Part shown: positions 16,942 through 26,819 of the stretch, piece by piece
Layout: the number at the start of each line of letters is the position of its first letter
How positions within the stretch are numbered: position 1 is the first letter of the stretch
Assembly (NCBI GenBank): GCA_963662575.1
Contig: OY759723.1
Location: 4,030,001 to 4,094,000 of the forward strand
Direction: 5' to 3'
Origin: Bin5 sp963662575
GTDB taxonomy: Bacteria > Chloroflexota > Anaerolineae > Caldilineales > Caldilineaceae
Length of the DNA stretch: 64,000 nucleotides
The notes under the pieces: model-generated
What the model was told of the DNA's origin: nothing
What the model saw: only the letters and a program-made list of their open reading frames with translations
Database searches by the model: none
Made by a program: the position numbers and the translations under genes

Positions 16942-17940
16942 CTACGAGGCCTGCCAGTCCAGAATGGTTCCCAACATTCCCGGTTCCCATCGTGCCAGAG
17001 TATCGTAAGCCGCTGCTGCATTCTTCCAGGCGAAACGATGGGTGCTGAGCGGATCGACCACCAGCCGCCCGCTGGCTAGAAGTCTGAGAGCAGTGTCCTC
17101 ATCAGCCTGATGCGTCCACCAGCCCGGTGCCGAATCCTGCCGTGGCCGCGTGCTCTCATGCGCACCTAGCACTGTCAGTCCTTTTTTGTGAACATCGCGG
17201 TAGAAATTCACCGCTTCCGTATCGCCCCTGGTACTGCCCAGCAAAACCACCCGCCCTCCAAATCGTGCCAGATCGAAGGCGGCGGGGATGGCTTCCGGAT
17301 GGCCGGTCGCTTCTATGACCACAGACGGATCATTCCCGCCGCACTGTTCCCTGACGGCGGCCCCGAGACCGTCATCCGCCGGCAGCGCGGCGTCTACTTC
17401 GAGCGCGTCGGCAAACGCAAGGCGGCGAGAATCTTTGTCGATAGAGATTACGGGGAGCCCGCCGTTGAGCCGGGCCAACTGCATCACAATCAGCCCGATC
17501 GGCCCGCAGCCTATGACCGCCACCTGCTCTCCGAGCTCAATGCGGGCCTTGCGGACACCTTGCATTGCAATCGATCCGAGCCGGAAAAAGGCCGCCCGCT
17601 CGTTCGTAAGCCCGTTTGGAACATGGTTGCAAACTGAAGCCGGCACATTAGCATACATGATATGGTTTGCGCGGGAGGCAACTCGGTCTCCTACTTCCCA
17701 GCCCTCAACGCCCGCTCCCACCCCGACCACTTCACCGATGTGGCTGTATCCAGTGCTCTGAGGGTATTGAGCCGGTGTATTCGCCAGACCCAACAAAAAA
17801 GCCCTCTCCGTACCCGGGCTGAGCAGCGAGACCAACGCCCTGATCAATAGCTCGCCAGGCCCCGCTTCTGGCATTTCGCACTCCCGCACGTCGGCGACTC
17901 CTCTCTCGACAAATAGGACCTCATAGTTGCGCTTGGACAT
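16942..17940 (-). CDS. Zinc-type dehydrogenase (MDR) family oxidoreductase
   Basis: 332 aa. ATG at 17940 follows GGAGGAG; the frame continues upstream to 18063 but without a start signal. The GroES-like half has LLSPGTERAFLLG and GYSHIGEVVGVGAGV; the cysteine and GHE zinc ligands of classical enzymes are missing (Ser and Ser-His-Ile instead), so it may be zinc-free. The Rossmann half has VIGCGPIGL and VIEATGHPEAI. Relatives include sugar and bacteriochlorophyllide dehydrogenase-like enzymes. Co-transcribed with the MATE-like gene. Confidence 0.83.
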   Translation of the reverse strand: MSKRNYEVLFVERGVADVRECEMPEAGPGELLIRALVSLLSPGTERAFLLGLANTPAQYPQSTGYSHIGEVVGVGAGVEGWEVGDRVASRANHIMYANVPASVCNHVPNGLTNERAAFFRLGSIAMQGVRKARIELGEQVAVIGCGPIGLIVMQLARLNGGLPVISIDKDSRRLAFADALEVDAALPADDGLGAAVREQCGGNDPSVVIEATGHPEAIPAAFDLARFGGRVVLLGSTRGDTEAVNFYRDVHKKGLTVLGAHESTRPRQDSAPGWWTHQADEDTALRLLASGRLVVDPLSTHRFAWKNAAAAYDTLARWEPGMLGTILDWQAS

Positions 17941-18416
17941 AGGTCTCCTCCGTGTTTTCGGATTCGCTCTGTAAAGAGAACTAAGCTGAAATGGTGGATT
18001 CCGCCCTGTCGGCGCCGCCAAAAAGAAGGCCGAATGGACGGCAATGCCAAAGAAAGACCGCAAACAAGAGGTCCTGATTCCGGCACATCGTACTTGCCAG
18101 GCTGGGACCAGACTGCTCTTAAGAACTGGCTATATAGCCATTCCTTCCAGCACTATTTTCGCCATACAGCAGGGCCCGTGAGGTTTTCCCGCCAAGCAGC
18201 AAGTATAACACAGCATATAATGCAGGCTGCCATCCAGTGTCTTTACCCGGTCGCCTGGGAGGGATACTCTTCTGCTGTCGTTCAGAACATGAAAAAAAGT
18301 TGAGTCGCAGGCCAAAAAACTTGACACTCGCTTACCACTTGTGCGATTATCTCTCTGTTTCCACAGCAGTATAGAAGTATTCTTCTACCCTTACATCCAT
18401 AATTGAGGAGACACCA
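17941..18416. other. Divergent regulatory spacer
   Basis: 476 bp between the leftward dehydrogenase and the rightward peptide-binding protein, with no gene. It contains a small palindrome GGCTATATAGCC near 18128, AT-rich CATATAATG near 18214-18222 and the promoter candidate at 18321-18350. Confidence 0.6.
18321..18350 (+). promoter_or_regulatory. Sigma-70-like promoter for the peptide importer
   Basis: A consensus -35 TTGACA (18321-18326) is followed after 18 bp by GATTAT (18345-18350), four of six matches to TATAAT. The start codon at 18417 is 67 bp further, leaving a short leader with GAGGAG. Confidence 0.6.
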
Positions 18417-20072
18417 ATGAATCGAAGTAAATTTCTGAGTCTGGTCATCGTCTTGGTGATGGCGCTCTTGGCTGCTTGCGCCGCGCCTGCTGCCGCACCT
18501 GTTGCTGAAGAGGCAGAGGATTCCGCCGACATGGCGGACGCGATGGATGAGGAAGTCGAGCAGGTCCTCATCGGCGGCTTCGACGTCGGGCCAGGTGGTG
18601 ATCCGCAGGGCGTACTTTACAATAACGGCGCCGGCAACGTCTGGTTCGTTAAGATATTTACGCCGCTGATCATCATGGACTCCACCTTCTCAAATCACAC
18701 CAGCGAAGCTGCGCTGGCTGTCAGCTGGGAACCTAACGAGGACGCCACCGTTTGGACCTTCAATCTGCGAGAAGGCGTCAAATGGCATGATGGTGAGGAC
18801 TTCACCGCCTCGGATCTGAAATGGACTGCTGAGTTCGTTGCTGCGCCAATGGCCGCCGTGACCCACTTCGGTATTGGTCAGCCCCAGCAGATAGTGGGCT
18901 GGACCGAATACAATGATGGCGAAGCCGACGAAATTGCCGGTATCCGCGTCGTTGACGATCTGACGCTTGAAATTGAGCTCAACATTCAGAACCCGCGATT
19001 CTATGATTCCGTGCGCGCCTTCTACGCTCTGCCCGAGCACGCGATTGATTTCGATCCGACCGAGATATTCAGCGCCGACTGGTGGTTCGCCAGCCCCATT
19101 GGAACCGGTCCGTTCAAGTTCCATTCCTACGAAAAAGATCAGTTCATGGCACTCCAGCCAAACGAACTTTACTGGGATGGCGTCGGGGAGTTGGATCAGT
19201 TAATCAACCGGTACTTCGTTGACGAGACGGCCGCCGTGCTGGCACTGGAGAGCGGTGACATCGACTTCACCTACGTCAGCGCCGATGTGGCTAGCCGTTT
19301 CGAAGGCAACCCCGACTATCAGATTTTCTCAGGCCCGTCGTTTGTGACGAACATGTTCAACTACAACTATCTGAACGACGTGTGGAAGGACAAGCGAATC
19401 CGCCAGGCCTTCATGTACGGAATCGACCGCGCTTCGATCATAAGCGACGTCTTTAACGGCACTGCTCAGGCCACGCCCTGTCAGGATCCCTATCCCACAT
19501 TCTGGCCCGAAGACGCCAACTACTACGAATACGATCCCGCTAAGGCCCGTGAACTTCTGGCCGAGGCTGCTGCCGATGGTGTCACTCTGGAAGGTGTCAA
19601 CCTTGACATTCCCACCTACTACACCTCGCAATTGGCGAAAGATATTCTGACCGTCATGCAGGCCAACATGGCCGATGTCGGCGTCAACGTCAATCCGACC
19701 TTCCTTGACGTGCCGACCTGGCGCACCGTGGTGGACGACAACGCCACCGAGTGGAACATGGCCTATCGCGGCGCCGGCGGCGGACCGGCATCCTACAGTT
19801 CAATCTGGTACGTAGCAGACAACCAGTGGGGACTTGACGATCCACACTACGCTGAATTGTTTGACGCTATGGACGCGTCGCAGACGGCTGACGAGTACCG
19901 GGCCGCCCGCACCGCCCTTTGCAAGTATCAGAACGACGAAGCCACATTCGCATACTGGTGGGTTTCCACCCGCTACGGCATTGCTTCCGTAGATATTGAG
20001 GATTTCCACTACTTCCCCGCACCTGGTGGCGGCCCGTACGTTGACCGCTCTCAGAACTGGAACATGAAGTAA
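18417..20072 (+). CDS. ABC transporter peptide/solute-binding lipoprotein (family 5)
   Basis: 551 aa. A classic lipoprotein signal (MNRSKFLSLVIVLVMALLAAC) is cut before the Cys, then an Ala/Pro/Glu-rich linker. The mature chain has the family-5 pattern: WTFNLREGVKWHDGEDFTASDLKW (about 117-140), late IRQAFMYGIDR and YDPAKARELLAEA. Ribosome site GAGGAG is eight bases before the ATG. Such proteins bind oligopeptides, but also nickel, opines or oligosaccharides. It feeds the two permeases downstream, from which it is separated by an intrinsic-terminator hairpin. Confidence 0.93.
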   Translation: MNRSKFLSLVIVLVMALLAACAAPAAAPVAEEAEDSADMADAMDEEVEQVLIGGFDVGPGGDPQGVLYNNGAGNVWFVKIFTPLIIMDSTFSNHTSEAALAVSWEPNEDATVWTFNLREGVKWHDGEDFTASDLKWTAEFVAAPMAAVTHFGIGQPQQIVGWTEYNDGEADEIAGIRVVDDLTLEIELNIQNPRFYDSVRAFYALPEHAIDFDPTEIFSADWWFASPIGTGPFKFHSYEKDQFMALQPNELYWDGVGELDQLINRYFVDETAAVLALESGDIDFTYVSADVASRFEGNPDYQIFSGPSFVTNMFNYNYLNDVWKDKRIRQAFMYGIDRASIISDVFNGTAQATPCQDPYPTFWPEDANYYEYDPAKARELLAEAAADGVTLEGVNLDIPTYYTSQLAKDILTVMQANMADVGVNVNPTFLDVPTWRTVVDDNATEWNMAYRGAGGGPASYSSIWYVADNQWGLDDPHYAELFDAMDASQTADEYRAARTALCKYQNDEATFAYWWVSTRYGIASVDIEDFHYFPAPGGGPYVDRSQNWNMK

Positions 20073-20084
20073 CTGTACCTTGTG

Positions 20085-20132
20085 ACAGCGCAGGTGGTTT
20101 GGCATCAACAGCCGCCTGCGCTGTTTGTTTTC
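20085..20132 (+). terminator. Intercistronic terminator-like hairpin
   Basis: ACAGCGCAGG (20085-20094) pairs with CCTGCGCTGT (20115-20124); the stem is extended inward by GG/CC around one mismatch, and TTGTTTT follows. It lies 13 bp after the binding-protein stop and 50 bp before the first permease gene, so it should cut transcription between them. Confidence 0.85.
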
Positions 20133-20173
20133 CTGCAGAACACTAGTGCCCCGAAGGCTCGAGTCACGATCCT

Positions 20174-21127
20174 ATGCAATACTTTCTGCGCCGCGTTCTG
20201 ATCAACATTCCAGTCCTGTTTCTGGTCACTATTGTCATTTACCTGTTGATAAACTTGGCGCCGGGCGACCCGGTTGACTTCTTTGTCAACGAAGAGATAG
20301 GGATCACCAAGGCGGACCTGGACTTTGTGCGCGAGCGCTACGGGCTAGACGACCCTCTGCCTATTCGCTATGTCAAATGGCTGGGGCAGGTCCTTCAAGG
20401 CGACCTCGGCTTTCGCTTCAAGAACGGCGACGACGTTGCCGAAGTGCTGGCCGTCCGTCTGCGCCGTACCTTCTTGCTTATGGGTACTTCCCTGGCAATC
20501 GGCATCGCTGTTGGCGTAACACTTGGAATCTTCATCGGCTTGCGGCAGTACTCGATCTGGGATTTTACCTTTACCGGCCTTTCTTTCGTGGGCATATCAA
20601 TGCCGGCCTTCATCGCTGGCATTTTTGGTCTCTATATCTTCTCGGTGAAGTTGGGATGGTTTCCTTCCGGCGGGATGCGCACTATCGGCAAGCCGGAATC
20701 GCTCTTCGATCTGCTCTACCACTTGGCGCTGCCAGCAGGCACTTTGGCCATCTTCAATCTGGCGACCTTCATGCGCTATACGCGCTTCAGCATGCTGGAG
20801 GTACGGGGAGAAGACTATGTACGCACTGCCAGAGCAAAAGGGCTGAAACCGCCCACGGTGACTTGGCGTCACGTGTTTCGCAACGCACTCCTTCCAGTTG
20901 TAACCGTCGTGGGGCTTAGCCTTCCTGCCCTGGTTGCCGGCGCGCTCTTTACGGAAACAATCTACAGTTGGCCGGGCATGGGAGCGCTGCTTGTCGATGC
21001 TGTAGCCGCGCGGGACTATCCCATGGTTATGGGAATAATGTTGGTTACCGCTCTGGTGGTGTTGGCGGCCAATCTCATCACAGACCTGGCTTACGCTGTT
21101 GCCGACCCAAGAATCCGCTATGAGTAG
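20174..21127 (+). CDS. Oligopeptide-type ABC transporter permease, DppB/OppB type
   Basis: 317 aa with six predicted helices. The N-terminus MQYFLRRVLINIPVLFLVTI and the loop NLAPGDPVDFF are hallmarks of DppB; the EAA-like loop is YVRTARAKGL ... VFRNALLPVVT, and the tail ends LAYAVADPRIRYE. The ribosome site is weak, which together with the hairpin upstream fits a lower level than the binding protein. It forms a heterodimer with the DppC-type protein encoded 86 bp downstream. Confidence 0.93.
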   Translation: MQYFLRRVLINIPVLFLVTIVIYLLINLAPGDPVDFFVNEEIGITKADLDFVRERYGLDDPLPIRYVKWLGQVLQGDLGFRFKNGDDVAEVLAVRLRRTFLLMGTSLAIGIAVGVTLGIFIGLRQYSIWDFTFTGLSFVGISMPAFIAGIFGLYIFSVKLGWFPSGGMRTIGKPESLFDLLYHLALPAGTLAIFNLATFMRYTRFSMLEVRGEDYVRTARAKGLKPPTVTWRHVFRNALLPVVTVVGLSLPALVAGALFTETIYSWPGMGALLVDAVAARDYPMVMGIMLVTALVVLAANLITDLAYAVADPRIRYE

Positions 21128-21213
21128 GACGAGGCTGATCTTTGGCGCGGAATCAGTGTCCATCACAGTGAGGTTAAATTGCCATTCGATTTACGGCAAG
21201 CAAAGACTCTGAC

Positions 21214-22098
21214 ATGACTATAGAAGTTGGAAGTCGAAGGGTTCACTCTCAGTCTCCAACTGCCCAGGCTTGGTGGCGGTTTCGCCGTCATCCGCTGGCT
21301 CTGGCAGGGCTGATTCTGTTTGCTGTCGTACTTCTGGCAACCCTCGCCGCCCCCCTGATTGGGCGCTACGATTATGCCTCCCTCAACTTGGCCGAAAAAT
21401 TTCAGTCGCCGAGCATGGCACACTTTTTGGGCACAGACCGCGTGGGGCGTGACATCTGGAGCCGTACACTCTACGGCGGCCGCGTCTCACTGGCAGTCGG
21501 CTTTGCTGCAGCTTCAATTTCAACCGTCATCGGCGTCATCCTTGGCTCGGTTTCCGGCTTCTATCGAGGCAAGGCCGATCAGGTCATCATGCGCTTTACA
21601 GATGTAGTGATGACTTTCCCCCGCGTGGTGATTATCCTGACCGCGGCCATCTACTTGGGACAGAGCATTGCCAGTGTCATTTTCCTGATTGGCATCTTCA
21701 GTTGGCCCGGAATCACTCGTCTCGTGCGGGGACAAGTACTCTCACTGAGGGAACAGCAGTTTGTGCTGGCTTCGCGCTCACTGGGCGCAGGCAACCGGCG
21801 CATCATCGTCACGCATGTACTGCCCAACGTAGTTGCACCATTGCTCGCCTCAGTAACTTTCGCCGTTAACGGCGCGATTCTTCTTGAAGCGGGACTGAGT
21901 TTTCTTGGGGTCGGGATACCGCTACCCACGCCAAGTTGGGGCAATATGCTTGAAACCGCCCGCAGCCTCGACGTGCTTCAGGACGGCCCCTGGATCTGGG
22001 TGCCGCCTGCAGTGATGATTCTCCTGACAGTCCTTAGCATCAACTTCATCGGCGACGGCCTGCGCGATGCCATTGACCCAAGGTATCAGCAGGGCTGA
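21214..22098 (+). CDS. Oligopeptide-type ABC transporter permease, DppC/OppC type
   Basis: 294 aa. AWWRFRRHPLALAGLILF is the typical N-terminal segment, followed by HFLGTDRVGRDIWSRTLYGGRVSL and the EAA loop (LASRSLGAGNRRIIVTHVLP); the end GDGLRDAIDPR is diagnostic. After it come 265 bp without a gene and then a convergent gene, so the DppD/DppF ATPases expected here are absent from this locus. Confidence 0.94.
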   Translation: MTIEVGSRRVHSQSPTAQAWWRFRRHPLALAGLILFAVVLLATLAAPLIGRYDYASLNLAEKFQSPSMAHFLGTDRVGRDIWSRTLYGGRVSLAVGFAAASISTVIGVILGSVSGFYRGKADQVIMRFTDVVMTFPRVVIILTAAIYLGQSIASVIFLIGIFSWPGITRLVRGQVLSLREQQFVLASRSLGAGNRRIIVTHVLPNVVAPLLASVTFAVNGAILLEAGLSFLGVGIPLPTPSWGNMLETARSLDVLQDGPWIWVPPAVMILLTVLSINFIGDGLRDAIDPRYQQG

Positions 22099-22363
22099 CA
22101 ACTTCTAACGAACTGCCATTTCCCCATTTTCCCAAAGAGGGCTAAATAAAGTGGTAAATTCCCCTGGACTGATGTCCATTCAGTCTAGTTCTCTTTGCGT
22201 TCATGATACAAATACAGATAAGCGGTTTTCAGTTGGGAAAACGGTCGCGCTGGACGAACGCTTTTTGGGCCCGGTGCCCTCGAACACTTTGGCCGTGTCC
22301 GGGCTCTTGAGAGAGGAGAAGCCAGAAAGATTGATCAGTTTCTTGTCTCAAGCCTTCAATCTC

Positions 22364-24724
22364 TCACTTGGGCAGCACTTGCAGAACACCAATTTCCAAT
22401 CGCGCAGTCTCGCCTTTTGCAGGCACGAGCGGCTCATGTGATATGTCTGGAAAATAGAGGCCGGCGATGAGGCGATACGTTCCAGGAGCTAGCGTATCTG
22501 GGACCACAATGTTATGGGTCGAGTTTAGCATCAGCCCTGGCTCCCAGCGCTGGTAAGGCGTATACAGTCCGCCAGGAGGGCCGTCATGCTGCGAAACTCC
22601 CATCCCCGACTCGTCCACCAGATGCACGAACGTGCTCACCGGTACGCCCGCTGTTTTCACCGCCCATGTCAGGTGCACTGGCGCTACCTCGCCGGCGCGA
22701 GTCGGAGGGGGTGGCCGCACACCCTCCAGCCGGATGTTTCCGTAGTCAGCCCCAATTTCAGAAATTACCCAGTGGCGGTCTGCAATTCCTGAAGCAACCA
22801 CCACAATCAGCGCGCCAAATGCAAGCCAACCTCCCAACGGCCAGTAGCGTCGGAAGGGCTCAAACACTGCTCCCTTATTCGCACCGCTTGTCCCCATCTG
22901 TCTTGTGTCCACATAGAGTAACGCCAATACTATGAACCAGCCCGCTACTGTCAATATTCTGCCAAACCAAACCGTGCGTGTAGGGCCCCACTCCAGCACT
23001 ACATCGTGGGTCCCGGGGGGAATCTCCACGCTTGCAAGGGCAAGTTGGCTCGCTGGTTCAACTTTCGCCTGGACTCCGTCAAGCGTAACTCGCCAGGAAG
23101 GAAAGTAGAATTGATGAAAAAGTAGACGAAATGTCTGTTGTGTAGTTACCTGATACTGGTGTTTCAGGAGGCCCCCGCGTATCGGAACAACCTCCAGAGT
23201 CTCGTTCGAATCGGGCATTATGGGCTTATCCCACGGAGGACCGCCTATACTACGAGGGTCCACTTCGACCCAGACTGGCATGAATTCTCGTGGCCAACTT
23301 CCCATCCTGTTTCCCTCCGAATCCCGCTCCCCCAGTCGGGAGTTCAGCTTCCACAGCCCTGGGGCCGAGATCCCCTCATTGCGAGGGTCGTCGCCAACAG
23401 GATAGTCCAGCCCAAGTGTCGAATATATGACGATGTAGGCTGAAAGCAATGTGAGTATGATGGGGACTGTTTTCCCCGGCAATTTGCGAAGGCCCAATAG
23501 TTGCTCCAGACTGGCTGCCAATAGCAACGATGTGCCAAAGCTAACAAACACTTGCCATCGCCAAGGGAACTGAAGCTTTTCGAACAGAAACTCGGCGCTT
23601 GCCCACAGCCAGAGGCTGGATGCCGTGGTCAGCCAGGTTACCAGGATTGTTGACAAAAGCGTTACAAGCGTGATGAGCCGGAGACTGCGAGACTTCGCGG
23701 CAAGCACAATATACAGTGCAGCAATGCCTATCGGAATTGTATAAATGGGCAGGAAGAACGTAGGCGGATCGGAATATCTATACGAATAAATGAGCGCGGG
23801 TTCGAACAGGTCACTCCATCCCGCCATGTGATCCATCCACGTGCCTACCGCGAAGCCCCTTCCTATTCCGACCCATTTCAACTCAAACAGGACAGGCAAA
23901 GTAAACCAGGAAGACAGAAGTATGCCGACAGCTGCAATCCCAGCCGCTGTGTATCCAGCCGAAAAACGAGAGACCAGTCCCTCCCGATGTCTAAGCAGGA
24001 CAAACATTGCAAGCACGATTGCCATGACAATTACTGTCATGAGAGCAGTCAAGGAGTGCGTAAGAATGAGGCAGGCAAAAGCAAGTCCGGCCCAGGCTAA
24101 GAATTTGCGATACGAGCCCTGTTCCTGTGCAGCGATTCCCGGCTCACGACTCAGTCCTACGTTTGTCTTGGGACGTGCCGCCGCAGCTCGAATGCCGTAC
24201 AACGCCACCAGTGGCAGCCACATGAATGCCGCAAATTCAGGGAAGGCGCCCCTTTCGAGGAGATCTAACATGCGATAGGGATAAAATTGATAGCAAATGA
24301 CGCAGACAACAGCAGGCCACACCGAGAAAAACTCGCGCGCAAACCGATACATCCACCAAGCCGAGAACGCAAATCCGACCGAAATCGGGAGACGCAGACT
24401 CAGCACCATTTCCAGCCCGACCAGCCTCAGCAATGCTGAAGGGTAGTAGAAAAGTGGCGGATAATAGTTCAGAACCGGGTAGCCGTAATCAAACGTGAAG
24501 TCCGGAAACCAGCGAGGAAATAAAACACCAGCACGAAGAGCATCAGCCAGGGCACGAATCCGGTGCATGTGAATCAGTCCGTCGTGCGTTCTCGCGGGCC
24601 ACGCGTTTGTAAGAACGAGAAGAAACACAAAGGAAAACGAAACCAGGCAGAGTACGATTATTCGGTCCTGAAGGGCCGAGACATTCTTTTTTCGATGAGC
24701 GACGGTAGCAGTGGAAGTGTCCAT
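22364..24724 (-). CDS. Large membrane protein, PTPS-related / GT-C-like glycosyltransferase fold
   Basis: About 786 aa. The first 450 residues hold around ten membrane helices; early loops THDGLIHMHR and FPDFTFDYGYPVLNYYPP are the signature of the 6-pyruvoyl-tetrahydropterin-synthase-related membrane domain, a GT-C-like group. The Asp of the first loop (THDG) sits where GT-C enzymes keep a catalytic Asp. The C-terminal 300 residues alternate beta-rich exterior segments with two more helices. ATG 24724 is taken as start; a TTG two codons earlier is an alternative. It probably handles polyprenyl-linked sugars at the cell surface, but no substrate is indicated. Gene stands alone. Confidence 0.75.
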   Translation of the reverse strand: MDTSTATVAHRKKNVSALQDRIIVLCLVSFSFVFLLVLTNAWPARTHDGLIHMHRIRALADALRAGVLFPRWFPDFTFDYGYPVLNYYPPLFYYPSALLRLVGLEMVLSLRLPISVGFAFSAWWMYRFAREFFSVWPAVVCVICYQFYPYRMLDLLERGAFPEFAAFMWLPLVALYGIRAAAARPKTNVGLSREPGIAAQEQGSYRKFLAWAGLAFACLILTHSLTALMTVIVMAIVLAMFVLLRHREGLVSRFSAGYTAAGIAAVGILLSSWFTLPVLFELKWVGIGRGFAVGTWMDHMAGWSDLFEPALIYSYRYSDPPTFFLPIYTIPIGIAALYIVLAAKSRSLRLITLVTLLSTILVTWLTTASSLWLWASAEFLFEKLQFPWRWQVFVSFGTSLLLAASLEQLLGLRKLPGKTVPIILTLLSAYIVIYSTLGLDYPVGDDPRNEGISAPGLWKLNSRLGERDSEGNRMGSWPREFMPVWVEVDPRSIGGPPWDKPIMPDSNETLEVVPIRGGLLKHQYQVTTQQTFRLLFHQFYFPSWRVTLDGVQAKVEPASQLALASVEIPPGTHDVVLEWGPTRTVWFGRILTVAGWFIVLALLYVDTRQMGTSGANKGAVFEPFRRYWPLGGWLAFGALIVVVASGIADRHWVISEIGADYGNIRLEGVRPPPPTRAGEVAPVHLTWAVKTAGVPVSTFVHLVDESGMGVSQHDGPPGGLYTPYQRWEPGLMLNSTHNIVVPDTLAPGTYRLIAGLYFPDISHEPLVPAKGETARLEIGVLQVLPK

Positions 24725-25355
24725 ATGCAATCTCTTAATACAGAGCGGGCAGCGGGTGACAGGCCAGTAGAAATCTTCTCGCTATTTGGAGCCAGGCATT
24801 GGATTCAACAGTCTTGGGCCGGAATACACTCCTAGAGTCTCAACTTATTTGCAGAAAACCACAAGAAAGCCAGGGATTCTTGCCAAGTCTTCCCAAAATT
24901 GGATGAGAGCTGATCTTACAATGCATTCGCATTGGAGGCAGATTATAGGTAGTCTGGAAGGAGCCACGCAAAGTGGGTATGTCGAAGAGGCGCCGAAGCC
25001 AACTTTAGCTTCTCGCCATCCGAAAGCCAATGCAATACGAACTGTGGGTCGCCTTCCAAAGGGCACATTCGAGGAACGGTCCCATTGGCGGACGAGTTGT
25101 TCAGATTCGTGTGGCCTTTTGCATGGGCACGTTGGCACTTCGATTGGGCTCTTAGACACCGCAATAACGGAGGGAGAACCGTGTTGGGAACCCGCAATTG
25201 TGCTTCTCTTCCTTAGATACGCGCCATTCAGTTGCCTGATAAAACTGCGTCAGGCTACTTGCTCCAGGCCCAGAGCCAGGGCAGAAGATTGCAGAGTTTC
25301 CGTCGTGTGTCCCTAAAGGCGTTTCGCGATTCCCCCATCCCGACATTTGCAGTAA
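24725..25355. other. Gene-free spacer
   Basis: 631 bp in which no frame has a ribosome site, hydrophobic or motif pattern or family resemblance. A 176-codon open frame on the plus strand exists but reads as noise. Promoter of the leftward gene at 24724 should be at the left edge. Confidence 0.55.
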
Positions 25356-26072
25356 CTACTGGATTTTCAACTGGTCGGCAAGATCGTTGAAGTCCTGTGC
25401 CACCACGTCAACGGATGGATCAGGGTCCAGATCCGTTTTCTGGTTTTTGCCATGTTCGCGAGGCCGATGGACAAATGCGGTCCTGAAGCCGACCGTCTTC
25501 GAGGCTTTCAGGTCTCCGTTGTGGGCGGCGACCATCAATACCTGACGAGGCTCCAACCCCAATAGCGCAGCCGCCATCTGGTACACTTCCGGGTCCGGCT
25601 TGTAATGCTTGGCCAACTCTGCCGAAAGGACACAGTCCCAACACAATCCTCCGTGTCTGGCCATGTTGACCAACAGGGCCACGTTTCCATTTGACAACGA
25701 CGCAACGACGGCGTGCTGGCGCAGGCGGCCAAGACCTGAGGAAACATCGGGCCAGGGATTCAACCTGTGCCAGACTCTGTTCAACTCCTGCTTTTCTACT
25801 TCAGACAGCCCCGTAACCTGGTGGCGCTCCAGGAGATTATCCAGGATCAGGCGATGAAGGGAATCGATATTCATCCACGGCAGCTCCCCCGTGCGCACGC
25901 GGTTCATGGCCGGTCCGTATCCACCTCGCCATTCGTCTGCAAATCGGTCCCAGTCCACATCAACGCCCTTAGCGGTCCAGACATCTCTCCCTTCGCCTAT
26001 GATCGATCCGCGCCAGTCCACCACCGTCCCGAAGACGTCGAAAGTCATCGCTTTGATTTCAGAAATATCCAT
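25356..26072 (-). CDS. Haloacid dehalogenase type II (HAD superfamily)
   Basis: 238 aa from an ATG at 26072 with GGAGA five bases upstream. MTFDVFGTVVDW places the nucleophile Asp at residue 12; SLSNGN gives motif II Ser/Asn, KHYKPDPEVYQ the motif III Lys, and VAAHNGDLKAS the late acidic site. Together these match L-2-haloacid dehalogenases, which swap a C2 halogen for hydroxyl in the cytoplasm. Some relatives act on phosphate esters or fluoroacetate, so the substrate remains open. It is the last gene of a leftward group of five. Confidence 0.87.
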   Translation of the reverse strand: MDISEIKAMTFDVFGTVVDWRGSIIGEGRDVWTAKGVDVDWDRFADEWRGGYGPAMNRVRTGELPWMNIDSLHRLILDNLLERHQVTGLSEVEKQELNRVWHRLNPWPDVSSGLGRLRQHAVVASLSNGNVALLVNMARHGGLCWDCVLSAELAKHYKPDPEVYQMAAALLGLEPRQVLMVAAHNGDLKASKTVGFRTAFVHRPREHGKNQKTDLDPDPSVDVVAQDFNDLADQLKIQ

Positions 26073-26184
26073 AGTATCTCCACTTGTACTTTGGGTCAGA
26101 GCGACGCCTGCTAAGTCGCGCTCGAAGTCTAAGGCTGAGGAAAATCTGGCAGCAGGTTCGTTCCGCGTTAGACGCTGGCGAGAG

Positions 26185-26802
26185 TTACGACTGAGACAAC
26201 GCCTCGACGATGGCATCGCAGAATTCAGGCAAGTCATCCGGAACGCGCCCGGTCACCACATTGCCATCGATCAGCGCCGGCACATCGTGGTAGACCGCGC
26301 CGGCGTTAAGCAGGTCGTCCGTGACCGCGCAATAAGCGGTTACGTTTCGACCCGCAACACTGTCGGTCCCCTTTTGACGGTCAAGCGAAATAAGCACTTG
26401 CGGCCCATGACAGATGGCAGCCAGAACCTTGCCGGCCCGGTGAATGGCAGCAGCAAACTCCAAAGTCTTGTCATCAATCCTCAGAAAATCGGGAGCAAGT
26501 CCACCGGGAAAAACTGCCGCGTCGAAATCCTCAGCCTTCATCTCCCAAATGCTTTGCACAGTATAGCGATTGCCCTCAGCAAGAACGTCAAACGGAATCG
26601 CGTGCCCGAATCTTCCGGTAATCGGCTTTTCTGGCCAGGCAGGACGCCCATGAAAGTGGCCGAGGGCCTCTTGCGGCAGCGTCCCGACAACGACATCCGC
26701 ACCGGCCTGGCTCAATTGCAGCACAGTGTACATCACCTCGATATCCTCGAACTCATGCGCAGTGAGGATTGCGATCGCCTTCCCCTCTAGTCGCTTTTTC
26801 AT
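26185..26802 (-). CDS. DJ-1/PfpI family protein (glutamine-amidotransferase-like fold)
   Basis: 205 aa. The nucleophile elbow AAICHGPQVL puts Cys131 next to His132, and Glu18 (HEFEDIEV) is the usual acid partner. Members are stress deglycases, glyoxalase III or proteases; the exact reaction is uncertain. It begins 17 bp after the end of the enolase-superfamily gene and is in line with the sugar-acid genes upstream, which would suit a role in dealing with reactive carbonyls. Confidence 0.85.
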   Translation of the reverse strand: MKKRLEGKAIAILTAHEFEDIEVMYTVLQLSQAGADVVVGTLPQEALGHFHGRPAWPEKPITGRFGHAIPFDVLAEGNRYTVQSIWEMKAEDFDAAVFPGGLAPDFLRIDDKTLEFAAAIHRAGKVLAAICHGPQVLISLDRQKGTDSVAGRNVTAYCAVTDDLLNAGAVYHDVPALIDGNVVTGRVPDDLPEFCDAIVEALSQS

Positions 26803-26819
26803 TGCCAGGAATTCTCCGC

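Noticed and set aside
24786..25316. 176-codon plus-strand frame
   Set aside because: No ribosome site, no domain or hydrophobic pattern, composition like random sequence; treated as empty spacer.
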